Shown here: in pieces, positions 62,654 through 64,000 of the stretch
Numbering within the stretch: position 1 is the stretch's first letter
How the letters are laid out: each line of letters opens with the position of its first letter
Assembly (NCBI GenBank): GCA_016790285.1
Contig: JAEUPJ010000025.1
Span: 1 to 64,000 of the forward strand
From: Roseateles sp.
GTDB taxonomy: Bacteria > Pseudomonadota > Gammaproteobacteria > Burkholderiales > Burkholderiaceae_C
DNA length: 64,000 bases
Reading direction: 5' to 3'
Position numbers and translations under genes: made by a program
Notes under the pieces: generated by a model
Database searches by the model: none
The model's input: only the letters and a program-made list of their open reading frames with translations
What the model was told of the DNA's origin: nothing

Positions 62654-63553
62654 TTGGCGTCGAAGAGCTCCAAAGAACGAGTCCGCAGAGCAGCGCCTCC
62701 GGCATCGAAGTCCGAATCAGGGGATGCCCCTCTACCAGGCCAACTGGAGAAGCAATTCAGGCTGTTGCTTGGCCGGCATAACCACCATTTCAACCTGCTT
62801 GAAGTGGCTGCGCACGATTTCGCGGACATCCTCGGCAAGCAGTCCAGTGAAGCGGCGTACATCAGGACTCGGGCGATCAAGATGGGGCAACACTCCGTGT
62901 ACCCGCATGCCACTTTCGCTAGTGCCCGCAACTACCTGATCTACTCCCATATTTCCTACGTGTTCAGCGCTGGGGACGTGATCTGCAAGCGCATCCGAGC
63001 AACGGCAAGGATGAAGGCGCTGAAGACTGAATCGAAATCATTCTTCGACGAGATCAACACCGGTGATTTCGTGAGGAAGACGCTTGCGCTCGCAGTTCTC
63101 GGCACATTGCCACCGGAACAGCGAGACGCCGAGACGGTGAATGCGAAGGTCGAGCAGATCCGATCGCTCGAGCCGTTCGCTCTCGTCGACTACTTCCGCA
63201 TCGTTCGCAATGAAGAACTTCATTCCAAAGGCGAGGCCGAACAGCGCGTCTCTGAAGCGCGGGACGCGCTGCCCGAGGCCAAGATTCGGGTGCTCTACGG
63301 AGAAATGCCGTCGTCGGCCGATCAACTGTCTGCGCAAGACGCGCTCCTGTGTTCCAAGGCCTGGCAGGACGTTGTGCGATGGCTCTGCCGACACATGCTG
63401 AATGATGCAGAGGCCCACGCGCTTCTGAAGAGCACCTTCGGTGGGCGGCTACATGGAGAGCGGAGGGCAACCGCGGCAGGAAAGTTCATGCAGTTCGAAC
63501 TGCTCTACTCAAAGGAGGACATCGCCAACGGGCTTTCGGCGATGGGCTGGTAG
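62654..63553 (+). CDS. Second HEPN-motif protein, putative RNase
   Basis: This 299-residue protein contains RNEELH at residues 185-190, again the R-N-x3-H motif of HEPN proteins, within a helical setting (LVDYFRIVRNEELHSKG). The N-terminal 30 residues are basic and probably disordered. The frame is open further upstream (ATG at 62612), but a TTG at 62654 has a perfect AAGGAG at 5-nt spacing and is taken as the start. It diverges from the helicase-nuclease gene. The tRNA-like RNA begins 11 nt after its stop. No other domain recognised. Confidence 0.7.
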   Translation: MASKSSKERVRRAAPPASKSESGDAPLPGQLEKQFRLLLGRHNHHFNLLEVAAHDFADILGKQSSEAAYIRTRAIKMGQHSVYPHATFASARNYLIYSHISYVFSAGDVICKRIRATARMKALKTESKSFFDEINTGDFVRKTLALAVLGTLPPEQRDAETVNAKVEQIRSLEPFALVDYFRIVRNEELHSKGEAEQRVSEARDALPEAKIRVLYGEMPSSADQLSAQDALLCSKAWQDVVRWLCRHMLNDAEAHALLKSTFGGRLHGERRATAAGKFMQFELLYSKEDIANGLSAMGW

Positions 63554-63564
63554 ACTCATGACAT

Positions 63565-63690
63565 GGCCGGTTAGCACAGCGGTAGTGCACCCCGGGGCTG
63601 CGAGCTTGCTCGCAGCCACCCGACGAAAGACGATCACGTGTGTCGTCTTTCGTCGGGAAGACGGAGGTTCGAATCCTCTGCCGGCCTCCA
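63565..63690 (+). ncRNA. tRNA-like RNA with remodelled anticodon region
   Basis: The 126-nt element has a complete tRNA framework: a 7-bp acceptor (63565-63571 with 63680-63686), U8, a 4-bp D stem with AGCGGTA loop (63574-63588), a 5-bp T stem with TTCGAAT loop (63663-63679), discriminator T and encoded CCA. Conserved A14, G18, G19 and A21 are present. Between D and T arms, however, lie a 9-bp hairpin (63596-63617) and a perfect 15-bp stem with a 9-nt loop (63619-63657) instead of a 5-bp anticodon arm. It should not decode. It lies 11 nt after the HEPN gene. Confidence 0.7.
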
Positions 63691-64000
63691 ATCAAATGAT
63701 GGCCAGCATCGGCGATGTCGGATGGGGCCACCTTGGTCTAGAACGTCCACCACGAGGGCATCGCTGCCAGCGACGCCAAGGCAGTTCGATTGCACCCAAC
63801 AGCCCGTTCTCTCAAAGAATCGTGCGGCCCATCTTCGATGTTGACCTACATGTCCTTGAGAAGAGGCGAAAATGCCGAGCGGCGGGCGTTCCAGCACAAC
63901 ATCACCGCTGCCACAACTCGCGCCGGCGCCACAACGAGAATCACTCGGAACATCAGTCAACTATGTTCTATGTCGTTGTCCGATTGCCGCCGCCATAGGC
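63691..64000. other. Right-edge region without a recognised gene
   Basis: I see no supported coding frame, terminator or repeat in these 310 nt. The minus-strand frame crossing 63634-63960 is the typical spurious frame that arises over a tRNA T arm. No copy of the tRNA-like 3' end, which would mark an attachment site, is visible here. Confidence 0.4.

Noticed and set aside
63565-63690. Ordinary tRNA gene
   Set aside because: No 5-bp anticodon stem with a 7-nt loop can form after the D arm; the space is taken by 9-bp and 15-bp stems.
63634-63960. Minus-strand frame over the tRNA-like element
   Set aside because: It has the well-known false peptide pattern (EDSNLRLP-like) that comes from reading a tRNA T arm as protein.

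Overview
The window comes from a high-GC member of the Betaproteobacteria, most likely order Burkholderiales near the Rubrivivax/Leptothrix/Roseateles group. This rests on the gene order and protein sequences of the ribosomal cluster, on GC near 70% in the accessory genes, and on the ligase-associated repair operon. The genus is not determined.

1-15.8 kb: the S10-spc-alpha ribosomal protein clusters, running from the 3' end of tuf to rplQ. They include secY, infA, rpmJ and rpoA. The string is cut into transcription units by visible terminators and promoters: between rpsJ and rplC, around a peroxiredoxin gene inserted between rpsQ and rplN, before rpsD, and between rpsD and rpoA.

16.1-22.0 kb (minus strand): the four-gene ligase-associated DNA repair operon, in the order MBL-fold exonuclease, ATP-dependent DNA ligase, Lhr-type helicase, PdeM phosphoesterase. 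All junctions overlap by 4 nt. A DUF4382/DUF5666-like lipoprotein gene follows at 22.1-23.5 kb.

23.6-58.3 kb: a large envelope/secretion supercluster. An ECF sigma factor, its anti-sigma factor, a 50-residue membrane protein and a subtilase form one overlapping minus-strand operon. Divergent from it is a translationally coupled trio: a TpsB transporter, a 3477-residue TpsA exoprotein and a Tat-exported caspase-like peptidase. Next come three plus-strand genes (a helical-repeat protein, an HEIGH metallopeptidase-like protein and a CpXC protein). They converge on a minus-strand type VI secretion operon: tssK, tssL-OmpA, tssM, tagF, a TssB-TssC fusion, and a second HExxH protein. An OmpA-family gene diverges from tssK. 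The main regulatory observation is a near-identical ECF-type promoter motif, GGAAC-N15-GTCACTCA. It occurs upstream of five transcription starts in this region (TpsB, the helical-repeat protein, the second HExxH protein, tssK and ompA), so the whole block may be one regulon of the local sigma factor.

58.3-64.0 kb: a lower-GC, probably acquired segment. It contains a possible, apparently undescribed RNA-targeting defence or toxin module: a DDAH helicase fused to a PD-(D/E)XK nuclease, an HEPN protein downstream of it, a second HEPN protein transcribed divergently, and, 11 nt after the latter, a 126-nt tRNA-like RNA. That RNA has a perfect tRNA acceptor/D/T framework and encoded CCA, but a 15-bp anticodon arm and an extra 9-bp hairpin, so it should not decode.
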